Source: Maricurvus nonylphenolicus (GTDB lineage: Bacteria > Pseudomonadota > Gammaproteobacteria > Pseudomonadales > Cellvibrionaceae). Taken from it: a stretch of 64,000 nt of DNA. Below, in pieces: positions 15,930-25,540 of the stretch (its first letter is position 1; every line of letters begins with the position of its first letter). The notes beneath the pieces were generated by a model. It was not told the origin of the DNA and did not search any database. It worked only from the letters and a program-made list of their open reading frames with translations. The position numbers and the translations under genes were made by a program. The stretch lies in the NCBI RefSeq assembly GCF_042854845.1, contig NZ_AP031498.1, forward strand, positions 1,240,001-1,304,000, written 5' to 3'.

Positions 15930-18221
15930 TTAAAATTTATAGCTGACAGATGCGCCGATGGTCTTCGGCGTATTGCGATATACGCCAACAACACCTAATG
16001 ATGAAACCTGACCTATATAGCTGTTGATATAGGCTTCATCTGTCAGATTGTTAGCGAAAACGGCAATTTCCCATTCTTCACCTTCCGTTAATAGCGAGAC
16101 GCGTGCATCGACTAAACCGTAAGATTCTTGCTCAAAACCTTCCTGGTACAGATGGTCGTCTTTATAGGCGTAGCTGATGTAACTGCGTAACTCACCGTAT
16201 CCATCTATATGATAGCTGTGATCAAGCGCAATACTTCCAGCAAAATCTGGAGAAAACAGTAAAGGTGTCCCGGATAAGTCTTCACCATTTACAGAGTATT
16301 CATCATATTCGGCATCCATCCAGGTAGCGTTGGCCAGTACCGTTAAATCTTGCGTTAGTTGGTATCTTACCTCAAGTTCAAGCCCTTTGTTTGACGCTTC
16401 GCCGGCGTTGGCCAGCTGTACAACTGCTCCGTTGATTTGGCGAACTTGGAGTTCATCATAATTTAGAGCAAATACAGAGGCGTTTACCAGTAGGCGGCTG
16501 TCTAACCAGGTTGATTTTATACCGACTTCATAATTGATCACTTCTTCCGGGTCAACGCTTTCAGTAGCTTCTGGGGTGACACGAAGAAAATTACTGAGTG
16601 ATGGGTTGGGGGTTGAATTAAAACCACCTGATTTATACCCTTTGCTGATACTCGCATATATCATGGCGTCTTCAGCTAAGGCGTAATCAACAACTATACG
16701 TGGTGAGAAATCGCTCCATTTGTCACTGCGTTGGGCTTGAGATGGATCTGGAATGCCGTTGGCATCAACAAACTGAAAAAGGCTGGGTAGGGTGAAACCT
16801 GCTCCACTAAAGCCTGAAGCACCATTGGCTTGGGTTGTTGGGGCTTCCCATTTAATATCTTTTTCATCTTCTGAGTAGCGGGCGCCAAAGGTAATATTCA
16901 AACGATCGGTGACATGCCAGGTGGCATCACCATAAATGGCGTAACTGTCAGTGCTTGTGTCTACGTGGGTTATTTCAGAGAAGTTTAAACCGCCATTGAT
17001 GGGGGCATTACCGACGTCTGCGGATAAGGGGCCAAAGTCTGCAAAACCAAGTTTAAAATCCAATACGTTACGTTCGTGAGTAGCGCTTAAGCCCACAAAC
17101 CAATCCAGATTGTCGCTACTGCCATTCAGACGAAACTCTTGGCTTATAGTTTCGTTAAATTCCGTAGAGCCTTCATTATTAAGCAGGTAGTACTCGGTTC
17201 CGTCGTAATCTGTAGAGCTGAAAGTGCTGTAAGTTCGGTAAGAAGATAAAGACGCTAACGACAGGTTATCAGTGATGTCCCAGTCAACAGTCACGGAGTG
17301 ATCTCGCAGGGAGCGCTCTAGTCTGGGTTCGAGAGGCGCTACATCTAAGGCGGTATTGCCAAATAGGTTGAGTCCTCCACTGACGACTTTCTTGTCGTTA
17401 ATGTCAGATGTTTTGCTGTTAAGAGGAAAAGGCAGGGCAAATGATAAGTTATCTAAATATCCTGAGGTTTCATCGTAACGGCTCCAGCTATTCGAAAAGT
17501 TTACTTCTACGGAATCGCTCGGCAGCCAAGTAAACTTCAATCGTCCATTGGCGCGATCTCGGTCATAGCCATCTGCACCACCCAGAAGATTTTCTTGCCA
17601 GCCATCTCGCTTTTGAATATTGCCAGAGGCTCGCATGTACAGTGTGTCTTCTATAAGCGGGATGTTAATAAGGCCTTTGGCTACACGGTTATTGTAACTT
17701 CCGACTTCAACCGATACTTCACCTGTCAGTTCTTCTGAAGGCTTCTCGGTCACGATGCTGATAGCGCCGCCAATGGAATTGCGTCCAAAGAGCGTGCCCT
17801 GTGGGCCTTTTAGAATTTCAACTCGTGCAACATCCATTAAGTCTGTGAGTGCACCGCCGTTACGTGAGGCATAAATACCATCAATGTAGACGCCCACGCT
17901 GGGATCAACACCTACTCCAGTATCGTTGGAGCCAATACCGCGTATATAAGAACGCGGAAACGCATCACTTCCACCGGCGACACTAAATCCTGGCGTCATC
18001 TTGGTGAGGCCTTTAAAGTCGGTAGCACCAACCTGCTTGAGCATATCGTTACTAAAAGCGGAAAGTGCAATGGGTACATCTTGGGAGCTTTGCGCGCGTT
18101 TTTGGGCGGTGACAACGATCTCTTCGATGGCCCAGGTATTATCCTCGGCGTGTGTGGCGGAACTTATGGCAGCAGCCATTAAGCTGGTGCTTAGGGCAAC
18201 TGCGATTTTACGGTTTCTCAT
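15930..18221 (-). CDS. TonB-dependent outer-membrane receptor
   Basis: The protein has 763 residues from the ATG at 18221, preceded by GGAGAG. A signal peptide (MRNRKIAVALSTSLMAAAIS, cleaved near ATHA) is followed by a TonB box region (EEIVVTAQKR), the plug (SYIRGIGSNDTG, GVYIDGIY, VEILKGPQGTLFGRNSIGGA) and a 22-strand-type barrel ending in an aromatic residue (SVSYKF). This subfamily, with PQGTLFGRN and GGAISIVTEKP, is abundant in marine gammaproteobacteria and takes up varied organic ligands, not only siderophores. The S28 peptidase gene downstream points to peptides, and the divergent AraC gene is a likely regulator. Confidence 0.93.
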   Translation of the reverse strand: MRNRKIAVALSTSLMAAAISSATHAEDNTWAIEEIVVTAQKRAQSSQDVPIALSAFSNDMLKQVGATDFKGLTKMTPGFSVAGGSDAFPRSYIRGIGSNDTGVGVDPSVGVYIDGIYASRNGGALTDLMDVARVEILKGPQGTLFGRNSIGGAISIVTEKPSEELTGEVSVEVGSYNNRVAKGLINIPLIEDTLYMRASGNIQKRDGWQENLLGGADGYDRDRANGRLKFTWLPSDSVEVNFSNSWSRYDETSGYLDNLSFALPFPLNSKTSDINDKKVVSGGLNLFGNTALDVAPLEPRLERSLRDHSVTVDWDITDNLSLASLSSYRTYSTFSSTDYDGTEYYLLNNEGSTEFNETISQEFRLNGSSDNLDWFVGLSATHERNVLDFKLGFADFGPLSADVGNAPINGGLNFSEITHVDTSTDSYAIYGDATWHVTDRLNITFGARYSEDEKDIKWEAPTTQANGASGFSGAGFTLPSLFQFVDANGIPDPSQAQRSDKWSDFSPRIVVDYALAEDAMIYASISKGYKSGGFNSTPNPSLSNFLRVTPEATESVDPEEVINYEVGIKSTWLDSRLLVNASVFALNYDELQVRQINGAVVQLANAGEASNKGLELEVRYQLTQDLTVLANATWMDAEYDEYSVNGEDLSGTPLLFSPDFAGSIALDHSYHIDGYGELRSYISYAYKDDHLYQEGFEQESYGLVDARVSLLTEGEEWEIAVFANNLTDEAYINSYIGQVSSLGVVGVYRNTPKTIGASVSYKF

Positions 18222-18336
18222 AGTAAATCTCTCCACGCATTTATGGTGCTTGTTATATTGTGATAATGGCTCTGGTGAGGAACTTAAAAGCTAATGAGCG
18301 CATTACCACTAAAGCCTACAGAGGCAACTTGACTTG

Positions 18337-18376
18337 GGCGTACCATTTTGCGACGCTAGGCATACCAATTTACGAC
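18337..18376. promoter_or_regulatory. Direct repeat with 22-bp period, probable AraC-type operator
   Basis: GGCGTACCATTTTGCGAC starts at 18337 and GGCATACCAATTTACGAC at 18359. The two 18-bp copies differ at four positions and are exactly 22 bp apart, so both lie on the same DNA face. Tandem sites two turns apart are the standard AraC-family arrangement. The pair lies between the TonB receptor start and the AraC gene, and resembles the TGGCRCCAWTT repeats at 35933-35989 and 40601-40633. Confidence 0.6.
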
Positions 18377-18384
18377 ACAACGAA

Positions 18385-19422
18385 ATGCTTGGTATAGATA
18401 TGCGAAACGGTGCTGAGGATGAGGCGTTATTTACGGATAGCGATATTCTGCTGGGCTCTTGGGAGGCCGCTGAAGAGCTGGGTATTGATCTGAGCGATTC
18501 GTTGGCGGTATCAGGTATTAGTAAGCAGCAGTTGCTGAGCCCAAAAACGTTTCTGGGTTACCACCAGGTGGTTACCTTCTTGGATGATGTTGCCGCTCGC
18601 AATAGGTGCCCCCACTTTGGTTTTTATGTGGCTAAACATCAGCAACCGTTCCGTTTTGGTGCTTTGGCTCAAGTGTCAAAACTGTGCTCTACGGTGGGGG
18701 AATCATTAGCGAAGTCGTTTAAATACACTCAGCTTTATAATCAGGCATCATTGTGGCAGGTCTGTGAAGAAGGCGATTATATAGTTATGAAGCGTCAGCA
18801 GCGTGTTGCCTACACTGGCTCAATGGTACAGCTGCATCTCTTGGCGGTTACCTTGATGGTTAAAGCTGCAAGAGACTTGATAAAAGGTAACTATCCGGTT
18901 ACATCGGTTTCTTTTTCACATGCTCGTCCTGAAAATAGTGAGATTTATAGTCGTTACTTTCAAGCGCCTGTAAATTTTGATCAGGATTATGACGGGTATG
19001 TTTTCCCGAAAAGTTACTTATCGATTCCTATTGCGACAGCTGATCCAGAATTGCTCGCAATAGTTGAGGAGCACCTTTCTGGTCTGTTATCCGAAAAGAC
19101 TGATCAGGATGTGATTGAAAATGTCCGTACTTTGATAAGAGCTAACCTCGGCACGAACCTGTGTAATTTGGATGGCATCTCTCAGTTGATGGGAAAGCAT
19201 CCTCGTGCTTTGCAGCGAGAGCTGAAAGAGTTTGATGTTGGTTTTCGGGATTTGCTGATAGAAATTCGACAGGAAGTGGCAGAGCATTACTTGCAAAGCT
19301 CCAATATTTCATTGGTTGATCTTGCTGATATGCTGGGTTACAACAATGTAAGCGCCTTCTCTCGAGCATTTAAAGTGGCTTCTGGTCAGTCTCCTCAGGA
19401 GTGGAGGCAGCTATATGCCTGA
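18385..19422 (+). CDS. AraC family transcriptional regulator (OruR-type)
   Basis: The protein has 345 residues from the ATG at 18385. An upstream in-frame TTG at 18334 would run through the direct repeat taken here as the operator, so I reject it; the ATG at 18400 is also possible. The N-terminal ~200 residues form an arabinose-binding-like sensory domain (PFRFGALAQVSKLCSTVGES). Two helix-turn-helix units follow (LDGISQLMGKHPRALQRELK and LVDLADMLGYNNVSAFSRAF), ending in the family tail SGQSPQEWR. It is divergent from the TonB receptor gene and probably controls it in response to a small ligand, so far unknown. Confidence 0.87.
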   Translation: MLGIDMRNGAEDEALFTDSDILLGSWEAAEELGIDLSDSLAVSGISKQQLLSPKTFLGYHQVVTFLDDVAARNRCPHFGFYVAKHQQPFRFGALAQVSKLCSTVGESLAKSFKYTQLYNQASLWQVCEEGDYIVMKRQQRVAYTGSMVQLHLLAVTLMVKAARDLIKGNYPVTSVSFSHARPENSEIYSRYFQAPVNFDQDYDGYVFPKSYLSIPIATADPELLAIVEEHLSGLLSEKTDQDVIENVRTLIRANLGTNLCNLDGISQLMGKHPRALQRELKEFDVGFRDLLIEIRQEVAEHYLQSSNISLVDLADMLGYNNVSAFSRAFKVASGQSPQEWRQLYA

Positions 19423-19556
19423 GATTGTCATAGCTAAGAGCTGATATTTCCAACTCAGCAGATGCTTGATGCGATGGCTGGAAAGCTTATAAGCTGTGAA
19501 TAAGTACCTATGCTTTAATTAATGCAGATAGAAAGTATCTGCTTCGGGAGAGGCTT

Positions 19557-20276
19557 ATGCTCCGCTGGATGTTGATTACTGCTTTGGTTTTACCTGCCAG
19601 CATCAGGGCTGAAACCCTGATCTTCAGTGAGTACAGCTATCTCAGACACCTTGGATCAGTGGAGGAGGTGCCTGTATACCGCGTGGTAACCGATGCCTTG
19701 GCGCGTGTAGGTTACGATTATGAGGTGCGTTTTGCGCCAGTGAAACGTGCCATTTACCAGGCGGATAGCGGTGGAAGCGACGGTTTGTTATTCCAGCCTT
19801 ATAGACTCAAGGAGCAATATCCAAACCTGGTACGGGTTGAATATCAGTTATTTTCTACTTCCATCTATCTTTATGCGGATAACAAACCCCGTGCATATGA
19901 TATCTGTAAGCAAAGAATAGGTATGTTATCGGGTTATGAGCAGATAGCTATACAGTTGAGTGACATGTTTAACTGCGATAAACCGATACAACCTTTTTAT
20001 GCAAAATACCTCCATCAGTTGAATAATATGATGCAGGGTGGCCGCTTGGATTGGATTTCGGCACCAGAAGCGTTGGAACAATACTTGAGCGCCCAGCGGC
20101 AGACGCCTTTATATCGATTAGAAGAATCAGATATAAATATTTCGATTTATATGTACCTCAGTGCGCGGAATCACCACTTGGCAAAGCCTATAGCGCAAGC
20201 GCTGGAACAAACCTACCATGAGTTGGGGATAACCAGCGATAAATTTCCCTTCTCCAATTATCCTGAACGCAAGTAG
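19557..20276 (+). CDS. Periplasmic solute-binding protein, family 3-like
   Basis: The protein has 239 residues. A signal peptide (LRWMLITALVLPASIRA) is followed by a compact fold with ETLIFSEYSYL, FAPVKRAIYQADSGGSDGLL and a central ICKQRIGMLSG hinge strand. This is the pattern of short amino-acid-type binding proteins that often occur without an ABC permease in aquatic gammaproteobacteria and may act as sensors. The start ATG at 19557 follows GGGAGAGG. It is monocistronic, bounded by a bidirectional terminator at 20337-20372. The ligand is unknown. Confidence 0.7.
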   Translation: MLRWMLITALVLPASIRAETLIFSEYSYLRHLGSVEEVPVYRVVTDALARVGYDYEVRFAPVKRAIYQADSGGSDGLLFQPYRLKEQYPNLVRVEYQLFSTSIYLYADNKPRAYDICKQRIGMLSGYEQIAIQLSDMFNCDKPIQPFYAKYLHQLNNMMQGGRLDWISAPEALEQYLSAQRQTPLYRLEESDINISIYMYLSARNHHLAKPIAQALEQTYHELGITSDKFPFSNYPERK

Positions 20277-20336
20277 TGACTTCTGGTTAGTCTCTGGCAC
20301 TTGGACAATAGCTTCGCCAACAAAAGTACGGCCAAT

Positions 20337-20372
20337 AAAAAAGCCGAGTCTTGTGTAAGGCTCGGCTTTTTT
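20337..20372. terminator. Bidirectional rho-independent terminator
   Basis: AAAAAAGCCGAG (20337-20348) and CTCGGCTTTTTT (20361-20372) form a perfect stem with A/T tails on both sides of a 12-nt loop, between convergent genes. Confidence 0.92.
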
Positions 20373-20393
20373 ATTGAGTATTGCTGGCTTCGC

Positions 20394-21362
20394 TTATTCG
20401 GCTAAAGCCGCAAGTTTCTCTCTGATGATTGCCTTGGCTTCGTTGGCAATAGAGGTAACCACTTCTTCACAGGTGGGGATTTCTTTAATCAATCCGCCGC
20501 ACATGCCCCAGGTTACCATTCCCGCATTAACATCACCGGTGGTCCAGGCTTTCTCCTGGTTTTTACCACTTACATACTGATGGATATCACCGAACTCACC
20601 ACCGGAATTTTCAATTTCCTGTACCTTAACCGCAATATCGTTTTTAAATACACGAGCGGTATTTTTAAACTTACGGAACAGCAAAGAGGTATCGGTTTCT
20701 TTCATGTTGACAATAGCTTGCTTGATATTGTCATGTGCTGGAGCTTCTTTGGTCGCCAGGAAGCGAGTGCCCATATTGATACCGTCTGCACCCAATGCCA
20801 GAGCAGCTGCCAGGCCACGGCCATCGGCAATACCACCGGAGGCCAGAATAGGAATCTTAACTTGGTCGGCAGCAGCAGGAATCAATACGAGGCCTGGAAT
20901 GTCTTCTTCACCTGGGTGGCCGGCACATTCAAAGCCATCGATACTAACTGCAGCTACACCAATCTTTTCAGCCTTCAGCGCATGTCGTACAGCCACACAT
21001 TTGTGGATAACTTTAATGTCGTTGGCATTAAACTTCTCCATAAACGGCTCAGGGCTGCGACCAGCGGTCTCAACAATCTTCACGCCGCTTGCACAGATCA
21101 CATCCACGTAATCATCGTAGTTAATCTCAGTGGCAACCACACCCACGGTCAGGTTTACGGCGAAGGGCTTGTCGGTCAGTGACTGACACTTCTTGATTTC
21201 GGCTTTCAGCAACTCAGGGGTTGGGCAGGTCAGGGCGGTCATAATACCCAGGCCGCCGGCATTGGATACAGCAGCTGCCAGCTCGGCAGTACCTACACGC
21301 ATCATACCGCCACAGACGATAGGGTATTCGATGCCGAGTAATTCAGTAATACGAGTTTTCAT
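20394..21362 (-). CDS. NAD(P)H-dependent flavin oxidoreductase / nitronate monooxygenase family
   Basis: The protein has 322 residues, an FMN-dependent TIM barrel of the 2-nitropropane dioxygenase/FabK-like family. Landmarks are IEYPIVCGGMMRVG at the N-terminus, AAAVSNAGGLGIMTA, the AGHPGEEDI loop after ECA, IPILASGGIADGRG and ALGADGINMGTRFLAT (phosphate-binding and late barrel strands). Members oxidise nitronates or reduce enoyl or quinone compounds; the sequence does not settle which. It is divergent from an AraC gene across 179 bp and shares a terminator with the upstream binding-protein gene. Monocistronic; probably cytoplasmic. Confidence 0.85.
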   Translation of the reverse strand: MKTRITELLGIEYPIVCGGMMRVGTAELAAAVSNAGGLGIMTALTCPTPELLKAEIKKCQSLTDKPFAVNLTVGVVATEINYDDYVDVICASGVKIVETAGRSPEPFMEKFNANDIKVIHKCVAVRHALKAEKIGVAAVSIDGFECAGHPGEEDIPGLVLIPAAADQVKIPILASGGIADGRGLAAALALGADGINMGTRFLATKEAPAHDNIKQAIVNMKETDTSLLFRKFKNTARVFKNDIAVKVQEIENSGGEFGDIHQYVSGKNQEKAWTTGDVNAGMVTWGMCGGLIKEIPTCEEVVTSIANEAKAIIREKLAALAE

Positions 21363-21541
21363 GATATCTCCTGAAAAGGTAGTTAACTGCCCCTGGTTTG
21401 AGGGCTGCGTAGCCTTACCAATAGCGAGGGCTTGGTAATGTCGTGTGCTTATTATCTGTAACCCTAGGGGGGAGATGAATGACCGGGATACACAGACTGG
21501 TTGATACTTTATAACAATTTTGGCTGATATTATGGAATACT

Positions 21542-22648
21542 ATGGGTTTGTGGGTAGCGGAATATGTGGGCCACAAGCAAGCCAGAATCAAGAGAAATAC
21601 GTCTTATATACCACTAAACATGCGAAAAACCGATAAAAAGTCCCTATCTTTCGGCATCTCCTTTATAAATGCGGCTTTAAGTAAAGTGTCTTTAAGCTCG
21701 GAGGTGGTTGATACCTTGTTAGCAGAGTGTCGTATCCCCAAGGCGCTATTAGTCGTGCCGGATGCCAGGGTGACACTGGCGCAGCTGGCCAGATTCACCA
21801 GTTCCCTGATATTGGCCTCGGGTGATGAGATGCTGGGGCGCGGTCGTGCGCCTTTGCCGATGGGGAGCCGTTCATTACTGATGCACTGGCTGGTGAGTGC
21901 CAGAACTCTGGAGCAGGTGCTTGAGCGTATGCAGAATTTTTACCTGATAGTCGACAAAGGGTTTAGCTTTCATTCGGAGGTTGAGGGGGATCAGGTTCAC
22001 CTGATTATCGATCCACCCTACGATGAGGATGAGTATGCTGCCGATATTTTCTTTGTGATTCACCGGATACTCAGTTGGTTATGCCGGGAAATTATCGCCA
22101 TTCGCCATCTGCATTTTAAATTGCCTAGGCCGGATATGGCTCATGAGTTTCGCGCCGTATTCTATGGTGCCCCTTTGTCCTTTGGCTACGACCGCGCAAG
22201 CATGACTTTACCGCGATCACTATTACAAAAACCGGTGAGGCAAGATAATGCCAGTTTGGAGGTATTGCTTGAAGATGTGTATTTCAATTTGTTTCAACTC
22301 CACTTTAAAACCGACAGCTGGGCGTCGGAAGTGGAAAACATAATTAGTGATAAGCTCAATGCTCTACCGACCTTGCCGGAGCTAGCAAAGCTTATGAAGG
22401 TCAAACCCTATACATTACAGCGTCGATTGGCCGATGAAGGCACAAGTTATCTGACCATCAAAAATCATCTTAAGCGCGATTCCGCCATTGAATTGCTGAT
22501 CAATACCGATCTCACCATTGAAGAAATCAGTGCCAAACTGGGATTTTCTGAGACCAGCCCATTCACCCGGACGTTTAAACAGTGGGTCGGTGTTCCGCCA
22601 AGTGCCTACCGAGAGAAGCAAAATATTTTCTCAGCGGCAGAATACTGA
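21542..22648 (+). CDS. AraC family transcriptional regulator (arabinose-binding-domain type)
   Basis: The protein has 368 residues from the ATG at 21542. No good ribosome site precedes it, and the ATG at 21620 (RKTDKKSLSFG) may be the real start. The sensory domain spans roughly residues 40-250. The C-terminal double helix-turn-helix is TLPELAKLMKVKPYTLQRRL and TIEEISAKLGFSETSPFTRT, ending VGVPPSAYR. It is divergent from the flavin oxidoreductase gene and is the obvious candidate regulator for it. The ligand is unknown. Confidence 0.85.
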   Translation: MGLWVAEYVGHKQARIKRNTSYIPLNMRKTDKKSLSFGISFINAALSKVSLSSEVVDTLLAECRIPKALLVVPDARVTLAQLARFTSSLILASGDEMLGRGRAPLPMGSRSLLMHWLVSARTLEQVLERMQNFYLIVDKGFSFHSEVEGDQVHLIIDPPYDEDEYAADIFFVIHRILSWLCREIIAIRHLHFKLPRPDMAHEFRAVFYGAPLSFGYDRASMTLPRSLLQKPVRQDNASLEVLLEDVYFNLFQLHFKTDSWASEVENIISDKLNALPTLPELAKLMKVKPYTLQRRLADEGTSYLTIKNHLKRDSAIELLINTDLTIEEISAKLGFSETSPFTRTFKQWVGVPPSAYREKQNIFSAAEY

Positions 22649-22983
22649 ATTATCAAGAATGCCTCTGCTGCTCTAGGCAGAATGTAAACCTAATAACATT
22701 TGTTCACCGCATTTTTGAATCGTTTTTTGCGTTTTGTCCGAATATGTCGTGGCTTGGCCGTTTGTGTGGTTTTTTTGGTTTTTCAATCTTCTAGTATTTC
22801 TATCGGAAAGCAGCGATACAAACCTTAACAATAAAGTTCGCTGCCCATCACACAAAGATCCATAGAATCTACCTTCAAAATGATGTACGTCACGATGTTC
22901 TTGGCCTGTGAGCAGGGCTGCTGATGTCGTTGGTGAGTAAAGCGGTAAGCGAGGTAATACGATAACGCTCTACGGAGAAGATA
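22649..22983. other. Intergenic region without a recognisable gene
   Basis: These 335 bases between the AraC gene and the ceramidase gene contain no supported coding sequence and no strong terminator. The last bases carry the ceramidase ribosome site (ACGGAGAAG just before 22984). The T-rich stretch at ~22708-22800 may hold a promoter, but I cannot assign one. Confidence 0.5.
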
Positions 22984-25530
22984 ATGAAAATAAAAAACCG
23001 TCTAGCGCGACATATGAGAGATGTCGCCTCTATCAGTATACTGTTATTAACCACAATGCATGCAGTTACAACCCAAGCCGGCGAGTGGGTGGTGGGTGCA
23101 GGCATATACGATATTACCGGCCCTGCAGCAGATCGCGGTATGGTGGGTTACGGTAATACCAGTCAGACCACCCAGGGCATTCATACCCGACTTTGGTCGC
23201 GAGCATTCACCATAGGCAAACCGGGCACCGACAATTATGTCGTGTTTGTCAGTGCCGATATTCAGAGCATTACTCAGGGTGTACATCAGGGCGTATTAAA
23301 GAGAATTGCCAATGACAGTACGCTGTCAGCCTATCTGGATGTCAGTAACGTTATGCTAACCGCAACCCATACTCATGTAGGGCCCGGCGGTTATGATCAC
23401 ACGGTCATGCTTAATATGACCGCCTTTGGTTATGACAGCGATAACTACAACGTGATTGTTGATGGCATTTACCAATCAATTCGGCAGGCCTTTAATTCAC
23501 GTGCAGAAGGCAGTATCAAACTTGCCCAAGGCGAACTGGCTGATACCAATATTAATCGCAGCCCTGAAGCCTATGCCTTGAACCCGGATGCTGCGGATTA
23601 CGCCACCGATACCAACCAGACCATGACGTTACTGAAGTTGGTAAAGGATAATGGCGAAGAGGTCGGCATGATCAACTGGTTTGGTATGCATAATGTCTCT
23701 GCCTCGCAGGAATTTCGCTTAATCAGTGGTGACAACAAAGGTGTTGCCAGCCAACTTTTTGAAAATCATAAGGGCGCCTTTCCTCCGCTGTCTGAGGGTT
23801 TTGTAGCCGCGTTTGCTAACAGTGAAGAAGGGGACGTTTCGCCTAATCGTTGTGGTATTGAAGACAGTTGCGGTAGCAGTGAAGTTGATGGCGTTAATCA
23901 GGTTGCCCACAAACAATATGACAAAGCCCTAACGCTTTACAATAACGCTAACACATCTGTTAGCGGTAATCTGGCCCATCAGTTTCAATATGTGAATATG
24001 CCGGGTTATGCTGTCAGCCAGGCTTACACGCATACCGGTTCCGATGAAGTGGTTTGTGAAGGCACCCTGGGCTGGTCATTCACGGCGGGTCAGTACCGCG
24101 ATGGCCCTTCAAATATTGACGGCATTGTTGAGGGAATGACCCAGGATAACGAAGGTACCGTATGGAACCAAAGTGGCTCCTTAATCGAAACCGTGTTTGA
24201 TGGCTATCCGCTACTTGCAGCGATGAATATCTTGTCTGATGTTACGGTAGGGGATGATTCCCATGAGGCCTGTCAGTATCCCAAGCCAACCTTTCTGAAC
24301 ACAAAACTCACTGACGGTATTCGCTTGTACACTGATGTACTGCCTTTTCAGACTTTTCAAATCGGTGAGCTGGTGCTGGTCGGGGTACCAGGTGAAATGA
24401 CCACTATGTCAGCTCGTCGCTTACGCGCTGACTTGCAGAAGACCCTTGCTGGTACCGGTGTAGAACATATTGTGGTTGCGGGTTTAGCCAACGCCTATAG
24501 CGGTTATATCACCACTCCGGAAGAATACAGCATTCAACATTACGCCGGTGGCCATACGATTTTTGGGCCCAACACCTTGGCGGCTTATCGTCAGGTGTTT
24601 GATCAGCAGGCCGCCGCGTTAGTTAATGGTTCCACCGTTGCGATGGGGCCTACACCGGATGATTTATCCGATGATCAGATTATTCATACCATTGGTGTGG
24701 TTTATGACGATAAGCGTTTGTGGGAATCTTTTGGTGAAACCACAAGTGATGCTGCTGCCGTGTATTTGCAAGGCGCTACCGCATCAGCGACCTTCCGTTC
24801 CGGGCACCCGCAAAATAATTTTAAAACCATGGGTGCCTTTCTTAAGGTTCAGCAAAAACAAAGTGATGGTAGCTGGTTAACGCTGTATACCGAAAACGAT
24901 ACCAGTACACAGTTCCACTGGTTACGTGATACGGCCATTGACTGTTTGGCATGTTCCTATGTGACTTTGCAGTGGGATATCCCCAACGACATTGAAACCG
25001 GTATTTATCGTCTGCGTCACGAAGGCCACTGGAAGAGCGGTTGGAATGGGTCCATTAACAGTTACTCGGGCAAAAGCCGTGAGTTTACGGTTAACAATGT
25101 GGGCGATGTTATTGCCGGGGTTTCGCTGTTAGGCGCCCACGGGCAATATGTGCGAGCCAGCGGTAATGGCGGTTCAAATGTCTACGCCGATCGCAGTGCT
25201 ATTGGTAGCCATGAAAGCTTCAATATGGTTGACCTGGATGAGGATAGTTGCGTACAGCATGGGGATTCGGTAGCCCTGGTTACCGGTGGTGGTTACTATT
25301 TCCGTGCTCACTCCAACGGTGGTTTGGATGCTAAAGCCAGTGCTTTGGGGAGCTGGGAGCGGTTTACACTAACTAACCACAGTGATAACTCTGGCTGTAT
25401 TGCCAACAACGATGTGATCTCGCTGAAGAGTGTTCACAATAAATATATGGTTGCCGAATCTAACGACGACGTTAATGCCAACCGCAGTAACATCGGTTCC
25501 TGGGAACGATTTACAGTGAAAATTCCCTAA
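22984..25530 (+). CDS. Secreted neutral ceramidase with C-terminal fascin-like beta-trefoil domain
   Basis: The protein has 848 residues. An export signal ends near VTTQAG (about residue 33). Residues ~35-700 match neutral/alkaline ceramidase: WVVGAGIYDITGPAADRGMV at the start, a zinc-ligand region THTHVGPGG, a second histidine in INWFGMHNVSAS, the presumed nucleophile serine in ISGDNKG, the zinc glutamate in VGVPGEMTTMSA and the tyrosine in NAYSGYITTPEEY. These enzymes cleave the amide of ceramides, releasing sphingosine and fatty acid. An extra ~130 residues at the end contain repeated units with N-G-G and GSWERFT (GQYVRASGNGG, YYFRAHSNGG, NKYMVAESNDD), a fascin/ricin-like beta-trefoil probably binding glycan or surface ligands. 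It stands alone and is likely secreted to attack eukaryotic sphingolipids. Confidence 0.92.
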   Translation: MKIKNRLARHMRDVASISILLLTTMHAVTTQAGEWVVGAGIYDITGPAADRGMVGYGNTSQTTQGIHTRLWSRAFTIGKPGTDNYVVFVSADIQSITQGVHQGVLKRIANDSTLSAYLDVSNVMLTATHTHVGPGGYDHTVMLNMTAFGYDSDNYNVIVDGIYQSIRQAFNSRAEGSIKLAQGELADTNINRSPEAYALNPDAADYATDTNQTMTLLKLVKDNGEEVGMINWFGMHNVSASQEFRLISGDNKGVASQLFENHKGAFPPLSEGFVAAFANSEEGDVSPNRCGIEDSCGSSEVDGVNQVAHKQYDKALTLYNNANTSVSGNLAHQFQYVNMPGYAVSQAYTHTGSDEVVCEGTLGWSFTAGQYRDGPSNIDGIVEGMTQDNEGTVWNQSGSLIETVFDGYPLLAAMNILSDVTVGDDSHEACQYPKPTFLNTKLTDGIRLYTDVLPFQTFQIGELVLVGVPGEMTTMSARRLRADLQKTLAGTGVEHIVVAGLANAYSGYITTPEEYSIQHYAGGHTIFGPNTLAAYRQVFDQQAAALVNGSTVAMGPTPDDLSDDQIIHTIGVVYDDKRLWESFGETTSDAAAVYLQGATASATFRSGHPQNNFKTMGAFLKVQQKQSDGSWLTLYTENDTSTQFHWLRDTAIDCLACSYVTLQWDIPNDIETGIYRLRHEGHWKSGWNGSINSYSGKSREFTVNNVGDVIAGVSLLGAHGQYVRASGNGGSNVYADRSAIGSHESFNMVDLDEDSCVQHGDSVALVTGGGYYFRAHSNGGLDAKASALGSWERFTLTNHSDNSGCIANNDVISLKSVHNKYMVAESNDDVNANRSNIGSWERFTVKIP

Positions 25531-25540
25531 AGAGTCTATA

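Noticed and set aside
20580..21182. Antisense frames opposite the flavin oxidoreductase gene
   Set aside because: These are shadows of a well-supported gene with clear FMN-barrel motifs.
24141..24880. Secondary frames within the ceramidase gene
   Set aside because: The main frame carries all catalytic motifs without interruption.
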